Shown here one piece after another: positions 1 to 13,500 of a stretch of 64,000 bases of DNA. The notes under the pieces were generated by a model, which saw only the letters and a program-made list of their open reading frames with translations, did no database searches and was not told the origin of the DNA. Positions within the stretch are counted from its first letter, which is position 1; the number at the start of each line of letters is the position of its first letter. The translations under genes and the position numbers were made by a program. This stretch comes from Bryopsis sp. KO-2023 (lineage: Eukaryota > Chlorophyta > Ulvophyceae > Bryopsidales > Bryopsidaceae): the NCBI GenBank assembly GCA_030272585.1, contig BSYQ01000004.1:2356001-2420000 (forward strand), read 5' to 3'.

Positions 1-523
1 CGAGTAGCTGTAGTAGCAGTAGCAAACATGGGGAGTAGGGCACAGGACGCTAAAACGAAACGGGGCGAAGAAAGGAAATACTTTATGGCCCACAACAAAC
101 TTTTTTCCGTGCATCGAAGTCGTGAAAATTCCAACATTTTAGATCACGTGATAAAATTCGCGTATTTAATCTTAATCAAGGACACGTGTGTGTGTGTTAA
201 ATGTATGAAAAAGTTGCCAACCCTGGGTACCCCGACTGGACAATACACGTGCATCTCAGAGACGTCCGTCGATTTCCGACAACAAAAGGGAGAGTGAAGC
301 GACTAAGGTACCCTGAAAGTATCACTGTACCCTGGAAGTGATCCCGCTGTACCTGTGGGGGGAAGGGGCTTTTAACCCACCCAGAATGTGATGAGGAGAA
401 CAAGCCTTTTTTGATATTTCTTTTTCGTTGTTTCTGATCAGTTTTTGGAACTTGGATTTTGCCAACGGGGGAGAAAGGGTTATCTCGTGTATTGGATGTA
501 TGTCGTTTTTGACCGGGTTTACG
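1..523. other. 5' flank of ankyrin gene A
   Basis: No independent gene is visible here. From about position 385 (the stretch reading gtgatgaggagaacaagc) the sequence resembles the DNA upstream of genes B (near 7440) and E (near 60157), and in reverse upstream of gene D. The copies are therefore duplicated promoter or 5'UTR regions as well as coding exons. I see no convincing TATA box. The ATG at 524 is the first one shared by all copies. Confidence 0.45.
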
Positions 524-3500
524 ATGCTCTCCGTCCTTGTTGTTTGGACACTGTGCTACTGTTCCGAGGCGACGCTTTCGTATGCTGCACCAATAGGTGG
601 GTTGATCCACAGTGGGATCTTCCAAATGAACGCAGCCAATCTTGACGCACTCGTCTGCGTAGTCCTGGGGAACGTCGTTCAAGCTTTGGGACGTTGGGAC
701 GGGCGTGGTGTCGCTAGTGGCCGTTCCACAAAATTCTGAAATCGCTTTGGTTCCGCAGGCGCGGCGGCTGGCGGCGATCCTCGGCAGGTGTGATAATACC
801 CATTCGAATTTGAGTTGATGGAGTCGCACATCAGTCTCAGTTGATGAGCTGATGTCTTGTTAGTTGCAGGGCGACGCGGAAACGGTGCATGCTGGGGGAT
901 GGACAAGGGTTGATCGTTCGACTCGGAAGCTGCTGGAGGAGGATATTCAGAAGGAATATGACGATCCGTTTCTTGAGGAACGCAAGCTGGATGTGGGTGT
1001 ACTGGCAGTGGTGGGGGGGCGGGGGCTTGTAGGGTTGTAGGATATCAAGAACCCATTTTCTATTGAGCAAAAGATACTTCATGGCACCCCCCTCAAAAAT
1101 AAAAAATAAAAATAAAAATATCTAATTGGCTGACAGCTTCTGGTGCATGTGTTCAGCGCGTACATGTTCAGATTTTTCTTCTGCGCCCTGGGTTCCAACG
1201 TTCAAATTTACTAAAAAAAATGAAAGAAAAACTTCCAGGGGGCCGAGTAGGCAAATTAGTGCTGCGCTGATAGGGATGCAACGATCATGTGGCAGCATGA
1301 AAAGCATGAACGATCAGTTGAATGCTTTTTTGCAGAGGTCCATGCTTTCACTGCTGCACAGCCCTGTTTTTGACAACCAAAGAGATTTGCTTTGAATGCT
1401 TATTATTTCTCAGTCCTGTTTTTTTTTAACTTTTTTTTCACAGGCAGAATGTCGGAACTGCAACAGATTGAACGAAGCACTTTTCAATGCGACTCTTGAG
1501 GATGACTCTGAGAAAGTCAAGGTACTCCTATGATCAACTGCAGACTTGTCCTGGAAATCTAAAAACAAAATGTCTTTTCTAAAACAAAAACATCTGTGTC
1601 AATTGTTTTTTCAGGTGCTCTCCAAGGGTGCTGATGTGAATGAAACATCATCGAAGGAGGGGGATAGCCTACTTCATATTGCTTCTTTTGTGGATAATAA
1701 TGCTTCGGACATTGTTGAAATTCTTATCGCAGCAGGTGATCACTCCAATCTTCAAGTACTCAATATCAACGCCTGCAGACCTCCTCCATCGCACCCCCCT
1801 TTTTGTTTAGTTCACAATCAAACGAAAATGGCTTCTCAAATTGGGGCGATACAGTACGATCTGTACACTGCAGGATATCATGTGTTAGCTATTGCACGCT
1901 GTGACTTCCCACATGTGGAAACATACAATTTTCCAACATTGTTTTTTGGTCATTGAAAATATGGAGAATTTGCAAATAAGAACAGTATTTTTTTCAACAA
2001 TTGCATATGAGAGTTTGGTGCAGGGGCGAACGTTGATGCACAAAATTTTGAAGGTGAAACTCCATTGCATTATGCTGCACAATATGGCCACTTGGATGTT
2101 GCTAAGATGTTGGTGGAAGAAGGTATTGCATGCATCATATCAGGCCTTCTTTTGTCTATCTGTGTCAACTAATTTGCACTTCCAGAAACGAAGTATTATC
2201 TGGATCTCGAGGGGTTTTTTTAACCAGTTTTTTTTTTTTTCAGGGGCGGACGTGGATTCCAAAGACGAAGATGAAGGCACCCCATTGATGGATGCATCAA
2301 ATTACGGAAGACTGGAGTTGGTTGAGTTTCTGCTGGAATCAGGTACCCTCTAGATCTAGAGGGCTTTTCTTAACACGTTTGGAATCTGGTGCAGATGCAT
2401 ACATATATATAATCAAGTTTTATTTTTATTTTTTTGTGCGTAAAGTGATGCTTTTGGACGGATATTTCTTCAGGAGCCGATGTTAATTCACAGTCAGAGA
2501 CTGGCAAAAGTGCTTTGCATTGGGCTGCATCGCATGCTTCTGCAGACATTGTAAATGTTTTGATTGAAGCAGGTGATATTTGTTTGATAGGGGTCCTGCA
2601 TGTGCTATTTCTGCGTTGGTATAACTCAGATAAAAAAAATCATCACCCAGGTGGTGTCAACATGTCCCTCACAGATGTTGCATTGCTTCTTCTTTCAAAT
2701 GCAGATGCCAAGTTTTTCTGTTTTGTTTTTAATATATGTGTATATATATTCAACTCCAAATACACCTTTATTATCACAGCAGCAGAAAAGAAATTTCCTA
2801 GAATCCAAAAAAAAGAAAGTTTCATTACATCTAATGTGGTTTACATGCTGTAGTAAATCATTATAGTTTCTTATCATATATTTACACCGAAACTTCTGCA
2901 TGCATGACCATTCAAACTGGGAGTTATGTCCTTGCAGGTGAGGCTGTGGAAATATTTATATTCTGATTTTGGCTATTGAGATATGGATTGTGAAGTTTTT
3001 TAATGAATTGGTCTAGGGGCGAATGTTGATACACAAGACCTTGATGGCGAAACTCCGTTGCATGAAGCTGCAGAACACGATAACTTGGATGCTGCTAAGA
3101 TTCTGGTGAAAGAAGGTAGTGCATGCATCATATCAGTCCTGTTTATCGCCTATTCATGTGAAGTAAGTTGCATTTCTTTTTGCACCACAAAATAAGAAGA
3201 TCTAGATCTTGAGGGTTGATCATTTTTTTTTCAGGGGCGAACGTGAATTTCAAAGACCAGGTTGAAGAGACCCCATTGATAGAAGCGGCGCTATATGGAA
3301 GATTGGAGTTGGTCGAGTTTTTCCTGGAATCAGGTACTTTCTAGAGGGTTTTTCTGACCAACTTTGCAATTTGATGCAGATATGTATATATATAATATGA
3401 CACGTCTGATTTTTTGTGTGGGAAAACTATGTTGGTGGACGTTGGAAAGAGGGGGGGGGGGGGGGGGTTGATAATTTTGAACATTGAGATTGCTTCTGGT

Positions 3501-6090
3501 TGAAAATTATCCTGGACCACCAACTCCTCTCTCAAGGTGGAATAGTGTCAGGTCTCATGATGACCATGAGTTTTTATTTTTCAATATTAAGATGATAATA
3601 TGCAGAGGAAATAAGTGAAATCCCTGCTTTATAGGGGTCTATTTAATTGCAGAACGGCCAAGCATTCCATCGTTTTGGGTTAAAACTGGTTGGTCATGGC
3701 AATGTGGGAAATAAATGTATTCAAGTGTACGAATTGGGCCACCCCCCATAAAAACAAAAATAAAAATAAACGAAACGAAATGAAATGATGGTGACGTTTA
3801 TGGTTGATGAGGGTTACAACGTGTGCTATTTATATATTTTTTCAGGAGCCGATATTAATGCAACGACATATAACAAGGACAGCGCTTTGCATTGGGCTGC
3901 AAAGTACGGCTCTGCAGACGTTGTAAACGTTTTGATCCAAGCAGGTGAGGTTTGACAGGTATCCTGGATCACATGACTGACTCACAGATGTTGCCACAGA
4001 TCATCGCTAGCCTGAGGCTTCATTACGATCTGCAGGTTCACATTTTAAAGGTTTTTTGTAATCTTTTTGTCTTTGTACCAGCATTGTGGAGCTCTCTTTT
4101 GCTGCGGGCTATAATTATTGATTGATTGATTGATTAATCACCACTACTACGGCCAAAAAAAGTGTAGTTAGAGAGAAATTGATGTTTCTTTTTGACGCAA
4201 CGCAACATCTGTGACAGACATATCGACACCACGTGCATCATGACTATTCATCTGAGTCATTCTACAAGTCACACCAATGCAGACATATAACACTTGCAGC
4301 AAAAAATTTTCATTACATTCAATGTCGTGAACCATTCTATATTTTCATACAATAACTTTATCGTTGTTTAAAAGAATGAAAACTTTGGGGTAGCGTCTTC
4401 TCAGGTGAGTGTGCCGAAAAAAGTTTCGGGAGCGATTCCTGTCAATTGAGATATGGATTGTGAAGTGTTTTAAATAATTGTCGCAGGGGCAAATGTTGAT
4501 GCACCAAACATATTTGGTAAAACTCCATTGTGGTTCGCTCCATCTGGAACAGGTAGCTCAGATGTTATCGTCAAGGCATTGATGAAAGCAGGTGACCCTT
4601 GAAAGGGACCATCAAAAAATGGTTTGTTCAGTTTGTCAACTGACGTTGCAACGTATATCTTTATTTGTGCACTCACACAAGTTTGATTAACATTTGCCAC
4701 TAGGTACACCAGGAATCTCGTCAGACCCACAGCAAATTCAAATACATTGCCTGTGTGCTTTCTTTTTTTTTTTCTGGTGAGAACCCCACAGTAATAATAA
4801 ACCAAAGCTATTTTTGAATGTTGCTTTTTTTTTAATCTTCAGGGGCAAGTGTAGATTGGAAAGACGATTTTGGCCGCACTGCTTTGACGAGTGCAGCTGA
4901 AGGACAGCAAGTGGAGCTGGTTGAAGTACTTTTGGAATCAGGTGCTCTCAGAAAAACCTCCTGGTGCAATTTTTAGGACGTTGAAAATGATTTTGGGGGG
5001 TGTTGGGGCCAATTTCTCTGCATGCAGAAATTAACGATCATACGGGTTTGGAGCTATTTTTGATTCAAGATAGATACATCACCGGAACATTGAACTCCCA
5101 TGTGTTGTTGTTATGGAAATAGCTGATTGTATTGTTTTCTCAGGTACGTTGTGACCGCAGCAGCTTGGGCTTTCTTTCAGAAATTTTGTGCATTTTTTAA
5201 TTTGGGTTGTCGTCTATCAATACAATTAAACTCTGTTGTTTTTGCCCTGCAGGGGCGAACGTTGATGCACAAAATGACGATGGTGAAACTTCATTGTATT
5301 CTGCAGCATCCTCTGGTTTCTTTGATGTTGCCAAGATTTTAGTCAAAGCAGGTGAGGGAGTTGCCAGATCTTCTGCTCATATGTTGTTTTTTTGACAAAA
5401 AACTATTCCATGGCTACTATCACACTTGGTGGCAACTCATATTATGGTTTTTTGCCACCTTTCTTTTTTCAGGGGCCACTGTGGATGTGAAGTCAACAAG
5501 TGGAGCCACCCCTTTGATAGCGGCAGCTGCAGGATCTACCGAAGTGGAGTTGGTGGAGTATCTCTTGGAATCAGGTGTTCTTCACAGGCCTTCTGCTGCT
5601 GAAATGTGCAAGCTACCCCAACTCCCAGTTTCGCTTTTGTTGGAGTGTCAGTGGTGTTGAGTTTTGCTTATCAGTTGGTGAAGTACTTCAAAAGGACTCT
5701 TGCGTAGTCATATTTTTGTATGTTTTTCTTGGGGGGTTGTTTTCAGGTGCAGACATCAATGCCCAAGATGATGATGGCGAAACACCACTGATGAAGTCTA
5801 TTGACAGAGAGCAAGTTAACCAAACACTGGTTGCACTCTTTTTGGACAATGGAGCTGGAGTGAACGTTCAAAATGATGATGGAGACACTGCACTGCATTT
5901 TGCAGCCGAAGAAGGCCAGGGTGAATCAATCGAACTTCTGATGAAGGCGGGAGCTGATATTGAAATTCTGAATGATGATGGGGACAAACCTGTGGACGTA
6001 ATTTGCGAATGCAAGTTGCACGGGGAGTGCAGAGAAGAAACATGTGGCGAAGGAGAGATAAAACGTCTCGAAGGCATTCTGGAAAGTTGA
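524..6090 (+). CDS. Ankyrin-repeat protein with signal peptide, gene A (16 exons, intact)
   Basis: Exons read from splice sites and phase: 524-596, 759-787, 870-992, 1444-1521, 1615-1735, 2024-2122, 2244-2342, 2474-2572, 3017-3115, 3235-3333, 3846-3944, 4487-4591, 4843-4941, 5253-5351, 5473-5574, 5747-6090. The spliced frame is open for about 588 residues. Residues 1-24 (MLSVLVVWTLCYCSEATLSY...) look like a signal peptide with an AxA-type end. An AAAGG linker, an STRKLL helix and a CxNC segment follow. Each 99-nt exon then encodes one 33-residue ankyrin repeat with TPLH or TALH cores, flanked by phase-1 introns. The last exon holds about three repeats and a Cys-rich tail ending in ILES. Ankyrin repeats normally bind proteins; the partner is unknown. 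Secretion is inferred from the first exon only. The ATG at 524 is chosen because it aligns with genes B, D and E. Confidence 0.8.
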
Positions 6091-7572
6091 TTTTTCAAAG
6101 TTTCCCTTTCAAAACAATGGCTCACAAAAACTGGAGAACACTTCGGTTCCTGGGGTGTACGTTTTCCGCCACAATTTTGGGGATATCTGTGGTGCAGAAT
6201 CTGCCTACCTGACCATTGACTAGCTGTTTTTTCTTTTCTTTTCATGTGAAGGTTTTGATGTTTTTTATGTCTCAACCAGTGGTCGTTCAATAATATGCGA
6301 TGAACAATATTATCATTGGGTTTACTAGTTATATCAACAGCTTTGTTGCTCCATCCATATCTCGTGTTTGGGGGGCAAAGGAAAACCGTATGTGTATGTA
6401 TAAGAATGTGGTTCAGTGTGTTTGGTGTCCTGACATTGTGGCTGCTCACCATTCTTCAGTTCTGAATCTGTGGACACATTTTCATAGCTTTTTTAATTTT
6501 GCCTCAGAACCTGCAGAGGCAGGTTTTATTCCTTAGCGTTGTGTTTCCAGCACTCAAAACTTCCGTTTCGATTCATACCAATTACTAAATGGCAATGGGG
6601 TTAGCAAAATGAGCCCGAGTCGCCGGCTCATTCTTCAACAAGCACGCGGTCAGATATCAATTCTCTCACTATTCGTTTGTTTAAGGTTTTTTGTGTCTAT
6701 AAACATAACTCCTTCGAAGGTTTTTTTAAAAACTTCCTTGGGAATCCAACAGTTGATTGTGGGGAAATCAGCAAGCAAACGCATTATTTTGCTGTGACTA
6801 ATTCCGACACATGTAAAACCAAACTTGAGAAAAAAGAAAAATCTGGTACAAAAACAAAAAATATTACCTTCGTCGATCATGCATTGCATGGAACAATACT
6901 TCACTTGGCGCAAAAAGAAAAATTGCATCGAAAAACAGAAGAAAAAAAAAAACGCATCTCCAGTTTGAGGATTTTTGCCAGTGAGACGATATTCAGTAAT
7001 CATTAAACCGACCGGGTCCAAGCCATGGTGTCCAAAAACATCAGAAAAAAAAACCAACAAAAACTTCCATGCACATCGGATTTTTTTTTTCCTTCCGAAT
7101 TCCTCTCGAAAAGAAATCTTTCCCATGAGAATTCTCTTTGGCCTTTGTTTGAACCCCATTAAGGGTTGCTTTCGATCTTAAACCAGGTTGACACAGTCCC
7201 ATCAATGATTGGGCGCCTTGGCATCCTTACATGGGGTCTTTTCTTGCATCAGGGAACGTACTCCTCCGTCCCTTTTCGTGGTTGCCCTGGGCGTGTGTTT
7301 CGTTCGAAGCGAGTGAAACACAGTCCAAGACTTCCAGCCACCCGTCATGAGGAGACACAAGCCTCCAAGGTTCGGGCGGGCCAACAGCCATCAGACAACC
7401 CAACCAGCAACCAGCGAAGCGTACAAAAGGCTCAGTCTGTGATGAGGAGAACAAGCAGTTTTTGGTATCCCTTTTTCGTTGTTTCTGATCAGTTTGGAAC
7501 TCAAATTTTGGAAAAGGGGGAAGAAAGAGTATATATTTACAGACAAGCACGGCGCTGTTGAATGTGTTTACG
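6091..7572. other. Intergenic region A-B, with duplicated gene flank
   Basis: I see no gene here. Positions 6421-6545 hold one copy of a repeat that follows several ankyrin genes. Positions 6730-7570 resemble 59440-60290 upstream of gene E, so B and E were duplicated together with their flanks. The long minus-strand reading frame at 6650-7159 is rich in Phe and Lys from poly-T and poly-A runs and is not credible as a gene. Confidence 0.5.
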
Positions 7573-10500
7573 ATGCTGTCCGTCCTGATCGTATGGACAT
7601 TGTGCTACTGCTCTGGAGCGACGATTTCGTATGCTGCACCGATAGGTGGGTCGATCCGCAGCCGTTCTGCGGTAATCATCTGCGTTGTCCTGGGGAAACG
7701 CAGATGCAGGGCTGGTGTTCCTCAACCGAGCTGGTAGATTTTGCGGTGGCTGAATTTGAATTCGCATTGATTCCGCAGGCGCGGCGGCTGGAGGCGACGG
7801 TCTGCAGGTGTGATCATATCCATTCGAATTTGAGCCGACGGGGTCCCGCTTTTCGATTAGGTGATGAGCTGATATTTTGTTACAGGGCGATGCGGAACGG
7901 GTGCGTGCTGAGAGCTGGGCTAGGGTCGATCATTCGACTCGGAAGCTGCTCCTGGATGTTGACGCGTTTCTTGTTGTGGGTGTACTGGCAGAGATCTTTG
8001 ACGTGTTTGTTTAGAAAGTTTCCTTGGTTGTGTAGTGTTGTAGAAGATTTAGAGCCAGTTAAATACATTTTCATTGAACAAAGATACTTGGCAGTGCAAA
8101 GTCCCAACTTGGCTGACTGCTTGTGGTATATATTTACGCGTGCATGTAACATTTACATTCACTTGAGGGTGGGGGTATGCATGAAGGATCACTTGAATTT
8201 TTTTTTTAGAGAGGTTCATGCTTTCACTGCTGCACAACCCTGTTTTCAACAGCCTAGCAGATTTGCTTCGAATGCTTGTTATTTCTTCTTAATTCTGTGT
8301 TTTTTCGTTTTTCTAAATGACAGGAAAAATGTTGGAACTGCAAAAGACAGAATGAAGCACTTTTCAATGCGACTCTTCTGAGACAGTTGAGGTATTTTCA
8401 TGATCAACTGCAGCTTTTATTTTCTCCTTTTTCTGGGGAAAAAAAACTTGTCTTTGTAAAATAAACATCATGTTCAATTGTTTTTCCAGGGGCTTCTCTC
8501 AAAGGGTGTTGATGTGAGCAAAATAGCATCAAATGAGGGGAATAGCCTGCTTCATGTTGCTTCTTTTGTGGATGACAATGCTGTAGACATTGTTGAAATT
8601 CTTATCGCAGCAGGTGACCACGTCAATCATCAAAGAAGTTAAATATAGTGATTTTAGATTTTTTTTTTTTTTTTTGTTGAGTGTCCTGTTGATGAATATC
8701 CCCCCCCCCAAAAAAAATTGATCCATCATTATCACCGCCCTGCACGCAGCCCTCATCCCACCCCCTTTCTTTTCAGTTCACGATTGAAAGAAAATGGTCA
8801 GTCAAGTTCAAATTGGAGCACTACACTTTGGGATACTATTTTGTTTTTCCTATTGCAGTTCTCGTATGGAGAGTATATTTCCCAAGATTTTTGCTATCTG
8901 TTCTTGGAAATAAGAATAGTAGTTTCTCTTACAATTGCTTGACATTCGATGCAGGGGTGAATATCGATGCGCGAAATGAAGATGGGGATACTCCATTGCA
9001 TCTTGCTGCAGCATATGATCACTTGGATGTTGCCAAGATTTTGATCAAAGCAGGTAATGCATGCTTGTGTTTTAAACCTATCCAAGAATTGTGTTCTTGG
9101 ATATTCAATTTGTTGGTACTCTAAAAAGAGTTTTTTTCAACCAAAGCCTTTTTTACTACTTGAAGTTTTGTTTAGCTGGGAATACCTTTTGCGTATTACT
9201 GGGGTCCATTTTGCCAAAAATTCAAGCAACTTTTAATTCAGCGGCAACTAATGTATCCCGTTGCAAAAAATAAATTTATTCTATACGATCGAGTATTTGC
9301 TGCAGGGGCGGATGTTGATGCAAAAAACGAACGTGGCCAAACTCCATTACATTATGCTGCAGAATATGGTGGCTTGGATGCTGCCAAAATTCTGGTCAAA
9401 GAAGGTAGTGCATTGCAGTAAATCAGGCCTTCCTGTTGCCTATCCATTGATGCACTCCTGTTTCCACCACAAACTATGTTGTTCTTGTAGGGGCGAATGT
9501 GGATTTCAGAGACGAGCGTGAAAAAAACCCCTTGATGCAAGCCTCACATTTTGGAAAAGTGAAGCTGGTTTTGAGTATCTCCTAGAAGCAGGTACAACCT
9601 AGAGGGGTTTCTGACCACCTTTCTAATCTTGTGCAGATGTATCATCGGTGATGGAACTAGGGGGGCTCTGAAAAAATGGAGAATGGTCGTTTATTGGGTG
9701 ATTTTCTGTGTGGGAGAATTACTGCTTTTGGATGTTGAGCAGAGAGAATTATTATTTTTTTTTGGGGGGGGGGGTTGTTTGGGGGGTTTGGGGGGCTGAT
9801 AATTTTTTTTTTTTTTTTTGTATATTAGTTGTGGTTGACAAATCTTGGAGTGTTGGTACCATGGCTGTGGCTTGGTATGTATTGCAACATGTCTGTAGCG
9901 GTTTGCTTCAGGGGCAGAGATTGATTCACGAGATACTTACAACGACACTGCATTGCATTTGGCCGCAAGTGAGGATCACTTGGATGTTGTCACAGTTTTG
10001 ATCCAAGTAGGTGAAGTTCAACAGCATTTTTGGTGTATACATGCCTTGCAGCGCCAATTGGCGTCAGGACAACTATCTTGATATAAAAGATGTAGTCAGA
10101 TACATCGTTGATTGTTTTCTTCCAGGGGAAGATGTGGAATCAAAATCAAAGACTGGAAATACTCCATTGACGGAAGCGTCACGTGATGGAGGAGTGGAGT
10201 TGGTTCAGCATCTCCTGGAATCAGGTGATCTTTGGGATTTTTCTGGTTCATTTCCATATTGCTTTTCTGGGAAAAAGAGCAAATCCCTGCTTGGAAGATG
10301 TCCATTCAAGCAACAGAACACCCGACGTTTCATAAAATATATGTATCACACACAGAGCTAAAACTAGTCGACAATTTGTTGGTGCTGAGGGTTGCGACAT
10401 GCGCTTCATAAATTCCTTCAGGGGCCGATGTCAATGCACAAAACATATATGGGGAGACTGCTTTACACTCGGCTGCCATTGGAACCTCTGGAGACGTTGT

Positions 10501-13500
10501 AAATATTTTGATCAAAGCAGCTGAAGTATGATAGAGCGCGCCGGATTTTGATTTGCTTTTTCCTTGGTGAAAGTCATAGATTAACTTGAATTAAATAGAT
10601 AGTAACGATGCAAGTGGGGTCGACATGTCTCACACAGATATTGCATTATTTTTATTTTATGATAAAATGGTGGTTACATATTGGATCCTGGCAGTTGAGA
10701 TATGCATTGAAACTCTTCCCTCATGGATTGTTGCAGGGGTGAATATTGACACACAGACAAAATTCGGTCAAACTCCATTGCATGAAGCTGTAAGAAATCG
10801 CCCGGTTGTTGTCACGGCTTTAATCAAAGCAGGTGATTTATTTCAGAGGAAACCCTTGAAAAAAAATTATTGTCACAGTTGTGACCAAAAATGTACATAT
10901 ATGTATATATGAATGACTGAATGTTGAATTTACATTAGGCAAACTTGCCCAACGAAGGCCGTCCACAACGAGGTGATTTAGCCCTGCCCTTGAGAAAAAT
11001 CCAGCTCAATACAGTCAGCTCTAAAAAACTCTCCACAGTTGCACCTAAGATAAAGTTAACCCGGTAGAAATCGCTTGTGAAAGTGCCTAGCATCTTGGAA
11101 ACGCAAGATAAATGCCTAAACAAATGCCTATATATTTAAAAAATATATGTACGTATATTCTGTTACTAGGGCTCTGCTGATAGACCAAGAAATTTCAGAA
11201 TAGCTGCTTTTCCTAATTCAGGGGCAAGTAAGGATTTGAAAGATTACGATGGAGAAACGCCTCTGATGCTTGCGGTGAAAGTGCTTAAAGTGGGGCAGGT
11301 CGAAGAGTTGCTGGAATCAGGTATCCTTGGGGATTTCTTAACCCGCTGCTGATTCATTGACCTCCATGGGAAGGCATCGCCAGGACAACTGGACGACAAG
11401 CATATGCTTTCAATTGCAACATAGAATAATAGCATTCACGAGGACCCTGCTCATAGACTTCTTCATTCATGATCCTTGCAAGTGCAGTGATGGAGAGAAA
11501 AGACATGAACCCCATTTCACGCTTGCTTTTTTGACTTTAGGGGCAAGTGTGGATCTGAAAGACAGGGATGGACGCACTTCTTTGATGATTGCAGTCAGAG
11601 ACACTTTTCATCTTATAGAAGATGACAGGGTTATAGAAGATGGCAGGGTAGAGATGATCAAGCATCTCCTGGAATCAGGTGCCCCTGGGGATTTCATTAC
11701 CACCTCCGCATTTGAACTGCCAGAAATGACCGTTTCATCGAAAACTGTTGCAGCTGAGACGATATGTGTTGCAACTCATTTTTTCTCATAAATAGGGGCA
11801 GATGTTGAAGCACAGGACAATCGGGGCCAAACGGCATTGCATGATTCTGCAGAACGCGACTGGTTGGATGTTGTTCAGTTTTTGGTGAAAGCAGGTGATA
11901 TTTGACTTTGGGTCCCGCAAAGTACATTATAATTTTTCCTTGTTATGTCATGTGTGGTTGCATGTTTTATTAATATAGGACTCGTTGCACCACATTTTAA
12001 ATTTTACTTAATTTTGGCCCATAGGCGCGAAAATTGATGTACAGGATCACGAGGGGAAAACTCCGTTGCATATTGCTGCAGCGGAAGGTGAATTGGGCGT
12101 TGTCAAGATTTTGGTGGAGGCAGGTGATGCTCTGTAGACAGGGACCCACTCTACTTCTTCCTTACTTCTTTCTTACGGTTTTACAGTGATGCTCACTTTT
12201 CCTGCTTGCCACTTTTTGTTCTCTTTCAGGGGCAAATGTGGATTTGAAATCATTCTCTGGAAGAACTCCTTTGATGGAGGGGGCCACAGCATATTATTAT
12301 GCGAAAGAGGTGGTGGAGTATCTCTTAGAATCAGGTAGTTCACCAATTTGAGAATCTTTTGGGCTGGGGAGTGTCAGCGTGGAGTCTTTACAGGAAATAT
12401 TGGAATTGATGCAGCAAGTCTTGCAACACATCATGGAGTTAATTTTGGTCCCTAGGGTCCAAAATTGATGCACAAGATAACGAGGGGAAAGCTCCATTGC
12501 ATATCGCTGCAGCGGAACGTGAATTGGACGTTGCTGAGATTTTGGTGGAGGCAGGTGATGCTCTGCATGCAGGGGCCCACTCTACTTCTTCCTTACTGTT
12601 TTATAGTGATGCTCACTCTTTGACTGCCACTTCTATTCTCTTTCAGGGGCAAACGTGAATTTGAGAACAAATGAGGGGCATACGCCCATGATGCTTGCAG
12701 CGCAAGAAGGCGAGCTGGAGATGGTGTCTCATCTCTTGGAATCAGGTGTTCTTGGAACTTTTCAATCTGCTGAGGAACTTTTGATTTTGTCGTTTGAACT
12801 CATGAAATGTTTTAACTCATGAAATGTAATTCACATATCAGTGAGGTTGAGAAACCTCCATAAATAATCCTGCTCCTTTCCCGGGAAAGCACCAACAAGC
12901 AGCGAATCATTCAAAAAACAAAAGCAGTTTGCTGATAGCAGCAAACTGGCAGGTCAAAAATAAGATGGCAAGGCGACTCCCCTGGAAAGATGCAGGAGGG
13001 GGTGTTGAAACACTTCCTTTGTGGTGTGCTGTAGGGGCAAATCCTGATGCAGAAGATTACTATGGCGATACTGCATTAACCGAAGCTGTATTGTCTGAGG
13101 ATGGGGAGGAAGATGCCCTGAATGTTGCGAGGGTCTTGATCAATAACGGTAATGCTCAATGCGGACTATCGCTGCATGCTTTGGTTTGTGGAGAGGAACA
13201 ATGCAGGCTGACCGGATAAAATTTATGCAATATAATAAATGGCGATTGTTTTCATAAGTTCTTAATTATGAGATGCCACCTTGTATGTTGGGAGTGCTCG
13301 GATCTACCTCTCTTTCCCTATGTTCAGCTAAACTGGAATTTGATACTGATGGGTGCCCTCCCACAACGACACCAAGATGTGTATCATCATTGTCTCTTTA
13401 TGGTTCACCAATGTTTTCTAGGGGCAACTGTGGATTTCAAGTTGAGAATCACTGGAGCAACCCCGTTGATGCTTGCAGCAAGAGAGGGGAGGCTGGAGAT

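Noticed and set aside
6650-7159. A 169-codon minus-strand frame, tested as part of the LINE found near gene E
   Set aside because: Only the flank shared with gene E is present here; the LINE motifs (FWNHL, CPYCGS) are absent and the frame is made of homopolymer runs.
7479-8381. A 300-codon plus-strand frame over the start of gene B
   Set aside because: It reads through introns in a frame different from the conserved ATG frame. The four-gene comparison supports the short spliced exons.
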